NCBI GenBank assembly: GCA_029207755.1
Contig: JARCOQ010000003.1
Span: forward strand, 88,121,994-88,185,993
DNA length: 64,000 nucleotides
Direction: 5' to 3'
Origin: Chamaea fasciata
Lineage: Eukaryota > Chordata > Aves > Passeriformes > Sylviidae
Position numbers and translations under genes: made by a program. Positions 1-13,829 of the stretch are shown in pieces. The notes under the pieces were generated by a model. The model was not told the origin of the DNA. It searched no databases and saw only the letters and a program-made list of their open reading frames with translations. Positions within the stretch are counted from its first letter, which is position 1. Each line of letters begins with the position of its first letter.

Positions 1-1670
1 TTGTACAGGAAATGGATTAACTACAAAAATCCTTAAGATTATTAAAAGCAGATATGAAAAGGTCTGCACTGCTTTTAGTGGTCTTAAAAAAATCTTTGAA
101 AGTATAGGATGATTTTTAATATCCATAATAATGAAAAATGCACTCAAGACATAGGTTCAGTTACCAGCTTTGTAGATGTAATTAGATTCAGAAAAAGGTT
201 ATGTTTTTTCAATGTCCAGAAATGTCTAAACACAAAAAGATTATATTGCAACCTGAGCAGGGTAGAATGCTTAATTAAAAACCCTCTTTTACTGCTTATA
301 TGAAATTCTTTTTGTTAACATTTCTTCCAAGGAAAGTCACAAAAATATTTTCGCAAAAGAAACTTTAGCAAATAAATTGGAACTTTTTTAACAAGTACCA
401 CCTTTGACAGGGCACTTCAACCAACTGTGGCATGGGTATCTCAAATTTACAGTGGTATAAAAAGAGATCTAGTAAGGATTTGATATGTGCAAGTGATATA
501 ATTCATTTTTATGGCAGGTCACGAGGTTCAATTCCCTCTCTTCTACACAACAGTTCAATGGATAAAGCAGTCACTGGTAGGTAAAGAACTGCTTTTATTT
601 CTGAGGAGAAATAAAGCAACAGCCTCCTAACTCAAGGCACATATTGCAAACAGACCCCTCCGGGTAAAAGAGCCACACTTATTCCTGATGCAGTGATTCA
701 CCACTGGCCAAGGAATGCACATGGGAAGCTGGATGGGCTCCACTCCTGACTCAGTAAACATTTCTGTCTAATATTATAGTCTGTGTGATTAGATATAATG
801 CTACTAGGCAGATATTTGAGACAGAAGACTGGCCTTTTCAAGAAAGCAAACAAACTGCCTCATTTACCTCTCTTGGTCTCTTTCTGGTCAAAACATTCAT
901 CAGGCTTGGATGTGAAATATTAAATGGGATGGACAAGCCTGTGACGGTGACAGAGGCTGGAATTTTGATGTGAACCTTAATGTTTCAGAGCTTTGTCTGC
1001 ACACATGGTTGCTGGGAATTAAAGTGAGCTCTCTCAGTCTCTGATAACAGAATTTGTATCAAGGTGGAGTTCCAACCTCTAACAATGGACTCATAAGACT
1101 TGAGAGTGGATATAACTTCAAGATGGTTAAAATGAAGCATGTGTAAGGTATCTTGATGATAAAAAGGGCTTTAAAATGACTGACACAGGAAATACTGGAA
1201 ATTAAGTCTCAGTATCACAGATGACTGTCTTGTTTAACTGATGCTTCAAATGATGGGAATCCATTGCTATTAGCAAAAAGTAGAACATACATAAAAAGGC
1301 TGTAAAATCTCTCATTTTCTGCTCACTTCTTGTATCATTTTTCAGCAGCCTGAGTAAGAGCAGGAAAACTTAAAGAAGGAGCTCAGACTGGTTTAAGATA
1401 CTACCCACATTGTAAATCTTCTGTATCTTCCCTCTGAAACCTAACACATCTGATTCATCTGTTTTAATGGTCTATATCCATCCACCCAGCAAGAGCTATT
1501 GGCTTAGCCCTCTTAAAAGCGAGTTGATGTGATTTGGAGAATAATCTCCAAATTTGAATTAATAGGAGAAATAAAAAATAAAAAGATACCACCACTGGAA
1601 GCTTTATACTCCCCAAAAGGAACCCCTTGGAACTTTGTAACTGACTTTCAAAATTTTGGAAAAGATCCAC

Positions 1671-1689
1671 AAAAAAAAAAAAAAAAAAA
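1671..1689 (+). repeat. poly(A) run, 19 A
   Basis: An uninterrupted run of 19 A followed by an A/G-rich stretch. The sequence upstream is not a recognisable retroposed gene or LINE 3' end, so this may be a simple homopolymer rather than a retroposon tail. Confidence 0.9.
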
Positions 1690-2030
1690 GAAAAGCAAAA
1701 TTGTCATGGTATTCAAAAGGGAAAGAAAATATTACCATGCTAATTGCAAATTGTGTTGACATGACATTGAGTCTGAGCTGACCTGGGGTTTGATACATTA
1801 GCATTCAAAGTAGGACATTGAAATAAACACCGATTAACGGGAGAATAAGGAAATATAAGTGTTATAATGAACCCCCCCTTCCAATTATTTGCAAGTGGAT
1901 TGAAAACAAATAATAGGGTTGCTGAACATGTCTTACTCTTCTGCAAGGCAGGTAGAAATATCTACCTTGACATGTGCTTCATACAGAGCATGGGCCCAGA
2001 AGAATGGGCTCTTGGCTAGTTTACCCTTTT

Positions 2031-2060
2031 TTGTTGTTGTTGTTGTTGTTGTTGTTGTTT
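2031..2060 (+). repeat. (TTG)n microsatellite
   Basis: About nine consecutive TTG/TGT units, flanked by short T runs. Simple tandem repeat with no associated element recognised. Confidence 0.9.
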
Positions 2061-2735
2061 TTGTCAGTAGACTGGAAGAATGGATTTGAGCTACTTGACA
2101 AGCTTGAGGCAAAACCCCTTTTGGGTAAAAAGGAAGAAACATTCTGAGAAAATGTCAAGTGAGTGTATTTCATATTGAGATTGGAGTGATTTCTGCTATA
2201 ATACAGCGCAGGAAGGATGTTAAAATTGGAGCAGGTTCAGGAAAGAACCTTGAGAATGATGAAAGGATGGAAACACATGGCTATCACTGAAATATATAGC
2301 TCAAACAGTTTGTCTAATAAAAGATAAGTCTGTGGGGGTGACCCAAGCATAATCGATAAAAAATTTCCTGTGAATAGAAATCTATTAGCAGAGAACTAGC
2401 AAAGAGGGAAAGTAATTGTCTGTAGTAGGCCTCCAGCTAATGGATTCTCCATCTCTGGAGAATATTCATAAATCTATACTGGATATTTTATTAAAAAATA
2501 TGCTGAAGCTAAAACAGGAATTAATTCAAGGGTTTCTCTAGCCTATGGTTTCTTGGAGAACAGACTAGATGCAACAGAATCCAATAATGCATATTTTCCC
2601 ATTGACTAGATGAAGTGATAAAATCAGTGAAATTCTATTAATGTGCTAAGTCCTTTCTCAAATAACCACCAAAATACTGTTTCTTTGAGTTTTTCTTATT
2701 GTTGTGGGAAATAATTGTGCAAGAGTATGGGTAAT

Positions 2736-3275
2736 TGTAGTGATTTGAAAGCAAAACAAAAGAGAGGCTCCAAGTCAGAGATACAATTTAATAGGAAGAA
2801 ATGAAAGAAAGTAAAATAAAATAGATGCAATAATACAAAAGACCACTCACAGAGTCAGAATACTACCTGAGCAGGGTGATGGAGGCAGTCCAGATGAAGT
2901 GGTCTTCCTGAAGCAGTGATCCTGTAGAAAGGTCTGGTAGCTCTGTTCCTCTGGGAATCCAGTGGGTAAGGGCCCCCCATACTGTCCCAAACCCCAGATT
3001 ATATCCAGGTGGGAATGCTTGGTTCCTCCCTCTGGGCGGAGCATCTCACAATGGGATAATGGGTCATGCAGGGGGTCCTTGATGGCCCATTAAACAGAGA
3101 TAGCTCCTGGAGGGAGTTATCTATGAGTCATGGGCAAGGCATTTGATGGGCCATTAACAGAAGATAATGGCCCAGAGGGAGGGGGTCTGGGAAAACACTG
3201 CCCCACCTGGATTCAACAGTTCATGAGGATGGTGATAGAATACTTTGTGCACATCCTATACTACAACCCAGGACA
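2736..3275 (-). mobile_element. Solo LTR of an endogenous retrovirus (ERVL-like), family A copy 1
   Basis: Read on the minus strand the element begins TGTCCTGGGTTG and ends AATCACTACA, the TG...CA ends of a retroviral LTR. It is flanked on both sides by the same five bases, GTAAT (2731-2735 and 3276-3280), a perfect TSD. Five-base TSDs are usual for ERVL/class III-type elements. On the minus strand a TATAAT-like box lies at about 2997-3004 and an ATTAAA-type poly(A) signal at 2787-2792. No gag, pol or env sequence adjoins it, so it is a solo LTR left by recombination. A second copy of identical length lies inverted at 10679-11218. By-eye comparison gives about 26 substitutions over 540 bp and no indel. 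Boundaries are directly visible; the family label is inferred from TSD length. Confidence 0.93.
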
Positions 3276-3556
3276 GTAATGAAAACAGCAAATTTTAAAT
3301 TTCTTTTGTTCTTGTCATCTGCTACAGAATCTATTTGTGAATGATTAGTAATATTTTACTGGCAGCAGTAAGAGCAGTAAGAAAAGCACAGGTCAGAATC
3401 ACAGCAAAGTTTTAGTCTATATGGGGAAATCAAAGGGTTGTTTTTGATTATGAGCTACACAGCACTTTTAATTTTTGTTTTAACAGGTGCCATTATCATT
3501 TTAGTGAATTAAAATACAAATTAATTGCATTTCAGAAAGTATCTCTTACAAAGGTG
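3276..3556. other. Unique AT-rich spacer
   Basis: No recognisable gene or repeat. It begins with the right-hand copy of the GTAAT TSD of the LTR to its left. Confidence 0.6.
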
Positions 3557-3640
3557 CATAGATTCATAAAATCATAGATCATGGAATGGCTTGAATTGAA
3601 AATAAAGAAATGTTATTTACAGAAGATGTAGAGAAAATTG
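3557..3640 (-). mobile_element. CR1 LINE 3'-tail scrap
   Basis: The segment contains ATAAAATCATAGATCATGGA, followed by a diverged stretch resembling the reverse complement of the CR1 3' end. That end carries short ATTCTATGA-type direct repeats just after a 'GGTCCCTTCCAACC'-type motif. Only the terminal few dozen bases are recognisable and they are well diverged, so this is an old, severely 5'-truncated insertion. The inner limit near 3640 is approximate. Confidence 0.6.
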
Positions 3641-6600
3641 CTAAAGCAGAGGAAATAGGTCTAGAAGACATCTGCAAGGAAGAATCTAATTTTTAACTTT
3701 TTATGGAGAAAGTAAGATTAAAGACTTAATTTTTAATTTTTAAAATTTTTTTTAATGTTGTGGTATAATCCTTTAATAACATTTGAAGGGTTTACCATCA
3801 ACATTGTGTCATGTGGAGTCACTGACCCTTATAGCTGTTAGCTGTTTTCCCCTTTTTTCTTTCTAGAACATCTTCCTTTGATCATTGCAAGGCATTGATT
3901 TGTGCCCACTGTATATATGGCTGTGAAGAGTATGCATTGCTTTTCTGACTGTAGCCTGTGTTTCAACCTTCTTTTCTGTCTAGGTAGGGCTTTACTAAAG
4001 AATTAGGGACAGTGTTCTATTTGATTGGATACTTGCATTCATGGAGAAATTAATAGATGTGAATGAAGCTGTGCCTATGTGCAAAGAGTCAATCTATGCA
4101 GATTTGATCATGGATACATTTTGTGTACCTTAATTGAAGATATGTATGATTTAGACTAAAATCTCATCAGCAGTGTGAGCATGCAGATTATGGTTTCTGT
4201 GGCTGTCTTTTTTTTCTCCTTACTGTAGCTATTGAATATATGTTTTTCTGCTTCCCTTCATAAGTAATAAATAATATCTAAGGGTTCATTTGAAGGAGTG
4301 GATGTCTATCCAGTATTGTATTTAGGAAGTAAATGTAAGAAATGAACCTTGATTCTAGATAATATTCTTATAACAAATGTATACTCTTGAACACAAAGGT
4401 ATTAACTTCTTTTCAAAGCACAGGATATTTTTAAGACACTATTTTTAGATTTCTGTGATAAATGGTTCAGTATATAAAAATTTTTTTGGTATGTGTTATT
4501 TAAAATAATTTTTTTTGCCTTGTGTTAATGATGTAAATTTTGTTATTTGGGTGGGTGGGTTTGCCATCACATTTTTTCTCCATTGGAAATATTATGTGTT
4601 TCAGTCAATAATGCATATTATACCTACCTTTTAGTTTGTAAGTACTTAAGTAAAAATCTTCAAATCTTCTCTTCCACATCTATTTGTTAAGACAAAGATG
4701 ATACTTATGTGTGCTGGCTTGTGCTCAAATAAATCCCCACTTTACAGACAAACTGGCAATGCACACTGGACTGGGTACAAAGGTGCTGAAGTCCATTTTA
4801 TACCTTTGCTGTTCTGCCTTGGAAATTGGGAGATGCATTTTATTGGCAGCAATACTAAGAGAGGGCAGTCACTGTACAATGCATTAAAATGCAGAAAAGT
4901 AGTTGTATTGCACTACCAGGCTGTACTCCCAGAGCATCAGAAGACTGTTAAGCTAAATGTCTCCTCAGTGTCATCCTAAGTTTCAGAAGCCTAACATATA
5001 CCAAAGGACTCCTGGAAAGATTATTGACCAGAAAGAGAAAAAAATCAGATAATATAATACTATTCACCAAGACAAAATATCTCTTTTGAGTAAGATTATT
5101 TTTACAGAAAAATTGGCTGAGAGACTGAGGAGCCTCTTTCTTTCTGTGGTCAGACACTTCAGAATTAACTCAGAGAAATATTCTTTAAAATATTAAATAA
5201 TAATGACAGGAGACTTCTCAAACAGTTTTGTCCAAAATTTGGAATTACTTTCACATTAGAGTGCTTCTTCCCAGTATGGAGAGCCAAAGAAAGACACAGT
5301 TCAAGGAAGAAGGGATGATGGAGGGAGAAGAGGAAGAAAATATGTGACATTTATGCAGCTTAAATTTCATAGTGTGGGTGCAAGGAGTATCAGGAGGAGC
5401 TGAGGACTGGTACTAGTACTCTTCCATGGAGCTGCATGCTCCTGAAAAAGACAATTTTCTTAAAGTTCTCCTTTATGCCAGCTGGCTCAGATCTGACAGG
5501 CAGTCAGTCTTTGAGGAAGAGGTGCTGCTTTATCAAATGGAAGATGTTGAAAAATGCTGGAGCGAGAAGGACTCTTTTGGAAGACTGTATTTTTTCCCTA
5601 CTGTGAAATTCTTTGATTATTTTACACGAAATAATGATTTGTGAGACCTGGTTAGTCACTCTGTTTTCCATAAAGCATTGAAAGCATGCTCTAATGATAA
5701 GTTGTAGCATTCATTTTTAAAAATTCAATGTAATCTGTTAGCAAGTCACACTACTTAACACAAAACAGACTGTAAACATTTACAGTGGGTTTTTTCCCCC
5801 AATCACACTGAATAATAATATTAAATCAAATTGAATTAGTTAGACTAGCTGATTTTTCATAAAATGGTTGTCAAAATTAAAATTCACAATTAGCCTTCCT
5901 CGTTTTTATGTAGCACTGCTTGAAAGCATGTCAAATAATTGAATATTTTCAGTTCAAAATCCTAAACACCGTGACATATTTCCATAGTTTTTTTCTTCTG
6001 TTTGCCATAACAATTTGAAATTTTAACAACTGGAGTGGAACAGAGCGTGGCTTAGAACTAAATTGGAGTGAGGAATTAATAGACAACCAGCTTTTTCATT
6101 CGAGATATTGGTGAACTTCATATATTGTAGTTCCCAGTTCATAGATAGGTATACATTTAGTCCAATATAAACCACTGAATTTATTACACAGTCATAGTTG
6201 GATTTTTTTTTAATAAGATACAGTTCCACTTACACAGTCTACTATGCTGCTGGTTTAGGGAAACAGAATTCAAGCCAGTTAACCAACTTAAAAAACAAAA
6301 TTTTCTCAGAAGTCTTTCAAATTAGATATATAGGACATGTATTAAAATATATATTGAGGTTATACAAGGGGAAAAAGGAAAAAGTAGAACACACAAGTGT
6401 GAATAAAAAGGATTATTATGTATTATTTTGCGCATTGAGTCTGATGTCTTTTATACATTAGTTACAGAAACAAAGAAATACAGAATTAGAAAGCAGAAGA
6501 TAAAACTGCAAAATAGGAAAATAAGATGATTACAATGTAAGTGTTTATCTTCCCAGCATCTATGAAAATCATTGTTGTATTTTGTTGCACATTTATACAT

Positions 6601-9600
6601 TGCAGTGACATTTGATGTGCTCAAATTCATTTCATTGTCGTATCCAGTCTGTGTACAGTAAATGTCTTACAACACAAAGAAAAGCATGATAAAGCATTTA
6701 AAGGCAGAGCAGAGCCATTACATAGTAACAGCTGCTCTGCCTTCTGGTGATAAAATTTATAAAAGAGTTCTGCTGGTTTCCTCTTTTTCTATTGTGCCAA
6801 CATTAGTCTTTCCACCTTTGCTACATGACTCAAAAATAAACAAAAACTTGCTGCAATTTCCAAGTAATGCATGTTGACAGCTCCACTAAATTACATCTGT
6901 ACCTGGATGCACTGGAACATGGTGGTAACTGACACCTTTTCCTAAAAAGAAAGTGGAGGAAAAGTGAACTGAAAGTTATATACTAGAAAAATGGAATTAC
7001 CTACTCATCATTTTTAGTATACTGTGGTTGAACAGTATAGTAGTACCTATAATATAAAGTATAACTCATTTGTTTATTCCTCCAGACATTAGTTAGATAT
7101 TTTCTATCCATTTCAGTAGGCCGCAGAACCCAAATAGCTTTGAAATTTTGGGCCTTAATGTTTTTTACTTACCTGTCAGGCCTGCAAGTGAGATACCAAA
7201 AGTAACAACTTTCAGTATAGTGATCCAAAATCTGTCTTCATCACACCTAACAGCAAGATACGACTCTCTGATGATAGTATTTGACATAGATTTTAGTCAG
7301 GTATATTAAAATACATCTTTATTTTCATACCACATTCTTTCCATGAATGGCAAGACATTCAGAAAGACTTAAGCAACACAAGTAGTATATTCAATTCTGG
7401 AGCTGCATGTAAAACTGAAGGAGTGTCCTGGCTCTTACTTTCTGGTGCATAACTGGGCCCTTTTAGACTGCTCCCAAGAAAATGTGTTGAAGTCTCTGAG
7501 ACACTTTTATTTTCCATTTAACCCATAAAATTTATAACCCTAATAAAAATAATACCAACATTTTATGTTTGCAATTGGATACATTTAATAATAGTCTTTA
7601 ACAATGACAGCATGTCATTGTTAAATGATCTTTGTTGGATCAACATTGGAAAACAAATATATGTCTTTCACCTTTCCTTATTGCACACATATTTTTGATA
7701 CATGTATATTTTTGATTTGTGCAGAAGAACAAAACAAGACAAAACACAAACCCCACAAAAACCAATACAAAATCAGCTTTTAAATAGATTGACTTTTTGC
7801 TCTTGAGGAGCTGGAAATATGTTTTCTTTCGAAATTGTTTCCCGTGCGTTATCTTACAAAGTGCAGGACTTGCTTCCAAGGTCAAAAACCTCTGCTGAAT
7901 TTAGTAAATGCTATCCACTGTGGATGTTCCTGGTATAAGTGGCACACTTATTTATGCTTCCATAAGTATAAAATGATAACCATTTTTTTTTCTAATACAC
8001 GTCCAAAGTAACAGACAAAAATTAAAAAACATCACTCATGTGCTATACAAAGTGGTCATTTTGGTCACTGAGGAAAAGACTTTCATTTAGCAAGTCAGAA
8101 CAAAATGCAGGGATCAGCAGAAGGCAGAATAGATTTTTTGAAGTGTCAAGGAACCCTGTTGACACCAAGAAGGATCCTGAATTATTGTTCCTATGTTTTC
8201 ACAGTTTGTAAAATCAATGTATGTTTCAACAGCTGTCTTCTTACTGCACTTAGACTATGAAGCAAACCTATATGAAACATATGAAACGATGATCTATCAC
8301 AGAAATGTAGGTGTTTTCTGTATACCAGATTTCAACAAAATGTTGGAGTATATAGACTTTTTTTGGCTGAAATGAGATGTATGTTACAAGCCTGTTTAAA
8401 AAACCGCCAATGACTACGTAGAAAAATTATTTCTTCTATAAAAACATAAGCAGTACCAACAGTTAGACCTATTTTCCTGCTCAGGTAATTTTTATTCTGC
8501 AGAAAGGCAATTTCCAAGTCTGTCTGCTCTGATTTTGACTTTCCAGCATAGTTCAGCTTACTGTAAACAGATGCAAGTTGGGAGGCAGTCTGGGTTTTGG
8601 TCTATCAGGTATTTCCAGCAGCAACGTTCTCTTGTTTCTAAGAGAACTATGTGTTCAAGACAAGAAAGAGTCAGTCCATCTGGGATATTAAATAAGAAAA
8701 CAATGTCTCATATGTCTTTTAAACTCTGTTTAATGGAGTAGCTCAGACTGAACCTGTGAGCTGTTTGTTGACACTCTACAAGCAATGCTTCATCTGGACA
8801 TATGGAAAGAATATTCCCAAGATAGTTTGGTTACAACTGTTCCACCTCACTTCTCCCTTAAGTCAGCATGCCCTACATTTCCCTTCCTCACTTAATAGCA
8901 CAGATCCAGAACAACATTAGAAAAATACAAGGAAAAGAAAAAGATAAAATGGTTATTTGATTTTGGAGTCATTTAAAAGACTGTGCCCAGAATAAGGCAA
9001 ACTTAATCTGGAAATGATGGTGTCTGTAAAAAGGACTTCAGTGACAAACCTGAAAATGCTATCTATGAAGCAGCAATTTTTATTACTTGCTTATGCTCTA
9101 GGGGTATTTTTGTTTCTTTTCTTTTTTTGTTATTAATGATTATTTACTATTAGAAACTGAGTAGCCTAACTAGTAGATAATAGTCTCCCATGAGCCAGAT
9201 AGCAATTATAAGGTTATTTGAGTTGCATTAAGAAAAAAGAATTACAATGGCCTTGGCTGATACAATTTTTTTTTCTTGAGATTACAAATACACTCAGCAA
9301 TCAACACCATAAAAACCCCTTTTCTATTGCCAAATTACCTTTTTGACTAAAGAAAATACACTCAAGGGTATTTTGTTTACCACTCAAGTAGTCATGAAGA
9401 CCCCTTTGTCCACCTGCTGCCCTTCGGATTCCTTAATAAAAACAATGATGGACATGAAGGTAGCAGACCTCTGTAATTCTTTCTCGTGAAATCTTCATCA
9501 TATAAGGCTTTGCAAAATAATAAAAATATATGCATATTCCTTAATAGGTTTTTTTATACTAAATCCATGCAAGCCAAGGAAGGTAAAGAAGTTCTATTGG

Positions 9601-10673
9601 ATATCCACATTAAGATTAAATTGAATTGAAGTGCTTCAGTGATGTTTGCTTAGAATTTTGTTAATTCGTGAAAATTTCACTGAAATTCCCAGGGCAGGGG
9701 ATGTATGTATTTAAATTAACCTTCTTAAGGCACAAAGTGGCACCCTTCATGAAATGAAATGAAAAAGTAAATATTTTCCTGGAATGAATCAATGTATTGT
9801 ATTAAAAAATCTAGTCTCTGAACACAATCAGAATGTACTTGTTCTCTAATTTTCACTGTGATTGCTGTAGTAGATTCTACTCTGGGTAAGACCCTACAGC
9901 TGCATTACAACCCATCAAACATTTTTCAGGATACTTAATTTTTGATTTACAGCTCAGGTCTGTATCACCTTTTTCTGTAGTCTACTTAGCAAGTAGCAAG
10001 TTTAGCATACTTCTTCAATACTGACAGTACCTTCAGGTGCTTTAGAAATTGAATCTGTGTTCAGCATGATACTGTAAAACCTAAAAAAAGGTGATAATAG
10101 CAACAACTGAGAATAACTAGAACAATGCATAGAATGTCAAGATAAGGGTCATTTGTTGTTACAGGATGAATTGACTAAAAAGACCAGTATTAGACAGGCT
10201 TTGCTCTCAATAGAGTTGTTAGGGCTTGTTTGCAAAAAATTGTGAAAGCAAAAAGCTTCTGCAATGTCTTTTATAATGTCTCTGTTAGTAGTATCTGAGG
10301 TTAACCTTATCAGGTTCACTTTAGTTTGCCATGGGGTTTTACCCTAGTGTAAAAATACAGACCCAGTTTCTCCTACAAAGGCAAAAAAGGAGAATCAATG
10401 CAATTGTTTTTTCCATAAGGCATGAGTATGGATAAATAAAACTTGAGAATTAAGGAGGGGGTGGGGAAGCTGGAAAGAAATTCAGCTTGTTTATAAACCT
10501 CCTCCCCAACTCCAACAAGCAATATTAGAGCTATACTTGTTTTTTCTCACTCTGAGCAGAAATGAAAAGGAAAAGAACTTTGGTGAGCATTCTCGCTATC
10601 TGAATTTAGATGTAATTTGGATACTTAGACTTACTGTATTGTTAAATCAGAGGAGGTTCGAGTGTCTGTGTTG
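3641..10673. other. 7-kb non-coding stretch between two inverted LTRs
   Basis: AT-rich sequence with only short ORFs (up to 93 codons at 4698-4979), none resembling a known protein and none with clear exon-like flanks. It has T- and A-rich tracts and a short GGGT tandem near 4550-4560. I see no tRNA, LTR or CR1 beyond those listed. It is the interval that recombination between the two family A LTRs would invert. Confidence 0.65.
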
Positions 10674-10678
10674 CTTAG

Positions 10679-11218
10679 TGTCCTGGATTGCAGTATAGGA
10701 TGTGCACAAAGTATTCTGTCACCATCCTCATGAACTGTTGAATCCAGGTGGGGCAATGTTTTCCCAGACCCCTTCCCTCTGGGCCGTTATCTTCTGTTAA
10801 TGGCCCATCAGATGCCTTGCCTATGACTCAAAGATAACTACCCCCAGGAGCTATCTCTGTTTAATGGGCCATCAAAGACCCCCTGCAAGACCTATCATCC
10901 CATTGCGAGATGCTCCGCCCAGGGGGAGGAACCAAGCATTCCCACCTGGATATAATCTGGGATTTGGGACAGTATGGGGGGCCCTTACCCACTGGATTCT
11001 CAGAGGAACAGAGCTACCAGACCTTTCTACAAGATCACTGCTTCAGGAAGACCACCTCACCTGGACTGCCTCCATCACCCTGCTCAGGTTGTATTCTGAC
11101 TCTGTGAGTGGTCTTTTGTATTATTGCATCTATTTTATTTTACTTTCTTTCATTTCTTCCTATTAAATTGCATCTCTGACTTGGAGCCTCTCTTTTGTTT
11201 TGCTTTCAAACCACTACA
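10679..11218 (+). mobile_element. Solo LTR of an endogenous retrovirus (ERVL-like), family A copy 2
   Basis: Begins TGTCCTGGATTGCAG and ends CAAACCACTACA. The same five bases, CTTAG, flank it at 10674-10678 and 11219-11223, a perfect TSD that differs from that of copy 1, so the two copies are independent insertions. A TATAAT-like box is at 10951-10956 and an ATTAAA poly(A) signal at 11162-11167, with a GCTTCAGGAAGACC region between them that is conserved in both copies. Length equals copy 1 (540 bp). ORFs of 65 and 100 codons inside are LTR sequence read by chance, and the 65-codon one has a counterpart in copy 1. No internal retroviral genes adjoin. Confidence 0.95.
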
Positions 11219-11223
11219 CTTAG

Positions 11224-12103
11224 GATTTCTAAATTCCCTCTGGAGACTAATGCTGTTCATGTTTTAGTATTAGAGGAAGGGAGAATCCCATCTGGGAAAA
11301 TTTACCTTGGTGTTGAAGTTATAGACATGAAAGTCCTCCTTCATCTGTCTCATTGCACTTCAGGCTTGCCTGGTCCTCGGTTTAAGTTCAGAGCACATTG
11401 AGGATTGACAGCACTTCAGTCAGACTGCAGAGGTTTTCCCCCCAAGCTGATCCCTAGCCAAGTGCTGTGCTATGCAAATCAGATGTGCTTCCAGTTTCTG
11501 GCATATCCCTGGCTTGTCATCGTGTTTTAGCAACACTTTTGTGTCAAAACAATTCCCTAACTTAGGTCAACTGACTCAAGGCAATTTTCAGAAACTTCAT
11601 GTACATTGAAACAAGTGCTGTGTGAAATGCAGCCAAAAGGTCTCTGTAGCTCATGGACGAGTATGTCTTGTAGACAGATGAAACTTGACATTTCAAACAA
11701 TATTTGTGGCTCTATTATGATAAAGTGTTAAAATATTTTATGTGGATGATTAGAGGTGCATTTAACGTCAATATTTTTTTTTCTCTTAGAACATCTGATT
11801 GTTCTAGGATCAAAACTCCTCTCTAGCATCTGTGTTATGGTCCTAAATCCACTCTCTGCTACTAAAGGTGCTTATAATGTAAGTAGGGTGTTAGGTATAC
11901 TTTGCATTGTTTTATTGTCTTGATTGCAGCCTTTCTATCTACCTACTCTTTTAGGGACTTGCACTGGAGGTTTCGTCATAATAAACTATGAAGGAAGATA
12001 CCAAAGATCTTAGATCAAAATGTCAGTGCCATTAGGCATTGTTCATTGCAGGAATGGAGCAGACAGCTGGAAATTTTTTTGCATTTATTGGACTGACTAG
12101 ATG

Positions 12104-12138
<35 letters not shown>

Positions 12139-13829
12139 AACAAAAAAACTCAGACATGATGACAACGATAAAATATCAGTTATGTTCATTGCACTGTATT
12201 TCAGAATAAATTGGATTACCAAAAGAAAACAAAAAAAAAAGTTAGTCGGTTGTGGTTAATAATTTACTTTTTTCTCCAAGTATTATTTCCTGTGAGGCAT
12301 AGAAAACAGCTTTTGTCATTCATCCAGAGGGACTGGGGCCATAATTTATTGATGTGTGGAAGGATCTTAATATTTCTGGTTCATATTTCATGGTTGTTAT
12401 CAGTGCTCTGTAAATAAAAATCTGTACACATGAAAATGAAGCAGAAGTGATTTCTCAAGTGCTTGTGAGGCAGCAGAAGCATTGATCCAGCTGCAAAAAC
12501 TTGTGTCATTTGCACAGATTTATCCTGTAAGGAACAACAAAATCTCATGTTGCATATGACAAAACCAATGAGAAAAGGAGGAAAGTAAGTCCTGTGTTTC
12601 ACATGGGCAGGAGCAGAAGTCCTACCCAAAATATCATCTTATTCTAACCCAGAGGCAATAGTCCAAATGGCTGAATCCCTTGTAATTCCAAATGCAAGTG
12701 TGGTGGGACATGATTTCCTTAAAAAGCCTGAAGATGATTTCATGGACTTGAAAGCAAGGCCGTTTTTTCCCAGCTCCACTGAGTGGTCTAACAAATAATG
12801 TTGCCGTTCAGTTCACCTCTTCATGTACAGTCAAATGTAATTCTGTAGGATTTACACTGTGAGCATAACAAAATATTGCATCAGATCCTCCTGTCATGAA
12901 AATCAGGATGACAGTTGTAGCACAGCACCATTTTATCCTATCTGTTTTCATGGACACAAAACTTTTTTAAAACAGGCAACTAATTTTTCTTCTGCCCCCT
13001 GCAATAATCTACAGCTTCTGCAGTTATAAATTAATTATATTCCCTTTTTTCTTTCATTATAAAGTCTGTGCTACACATTTAAATACCCTGTGGTTGTCTT
13101 ATAACATCTTATTTTATTTGAGTTTCCTCATTCTTATTGATGTTCGTGTTTTATTTATTCAGTTGAGTTCAATATTCTCAGTAAGGTGCTGGATCTTCAA
13201 AAGAAATCTTCAGTCACAGCAGAGTTCAATCAAATCACATTTCTGCAAGTTGTCTTCCCAGGTTAAAATTAAAACATACTTATCATCTGTGGACATGGAA
13301 TGGAAATGGGATGATTATGAAACTCCTTATGGAAGTTGAAAGCAGAAAGCTGATGATTTTTCAATTAATATTGCTCCTTTAAAATTACAATAACTTACAA
13401 CTACCTGCTAACCGTGTACCTAAATTAATTTCCTGCACTTCACTTTTCTGCATTTCACAATATACTTCAGAACACCTCCAACAGAATGCTCAAGTGAGAC
13501 AATATTGGGAGGCTGCTAAGAAATCACATTACCCTTTGTCTGGTAAAGCCAACGGATGAAGTGTTACACCGTTTTCTGTAAATCCTCAAGAATTTATTTA
13601 AAAGATTATGATCTCTACTGCATATGGAGTTGCAATGCTGGAAATGTAAGAACACTGAAAATACAAGAAGTTTTAATGCTTCTGTGCTGCAGAGCTGCTA
13701 AATTCATCAGTGACTCCAGGTCACAGCCTGTGACAGTTCTCATCCTTGTTAGTGAAATCTCATGAAAAGTGGCAGCTGCTCCTGAGTGTGAAAGGCCAAT
13801 CTTCTCTTGGTCCAGTTTAATTTTCAAGG
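11224..13829. other. Non-coding stretch with a 30-A run
   Basis: No recognisable gene. It holds the 12108-12137 poly(A) run. ORFs reach 82 codons and show no known motif. Base composition matches the neighbouring unique DNA. Confidence 0.65.
12108..12137 (+). repeat. poly(A) run, 30 A
   Basis: Thirty consecutive A followed by an A-rich CAACAAAAAAAC tail. It could be the remnant of a retroposed transcript, but the 100 bp upstream is not recognisable and no flanking TSD was found. Confidence 0.9.

Larger units (their letters stand above)
1..2735. other. AT-rich non-coding stretch without recognised genes
   Basis: No ORF longer than about 75 codons and no recognisable protein family. It contains a 19-A run (1671-1689) and a TTG-type microsatellite (about 2031-2060), listed separately. 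A GGTTCAATTCC string near 511-521 recalls a tRNA T-arm, but no cloverleaf can be built around it. The rest reads as unique intergenic or intronic sequence. Confidence 0.7.

Noticed and set aside
505..540. tRNA-like T-arm string GGTTCAATTCC after GTCACGA
   Set aside because: No acceptor stem, D-arm or anticodon arm can be paired around it, and the T-stem itself is imperfect. It could be a chance match or a worn SINE, but nothing else supports that.
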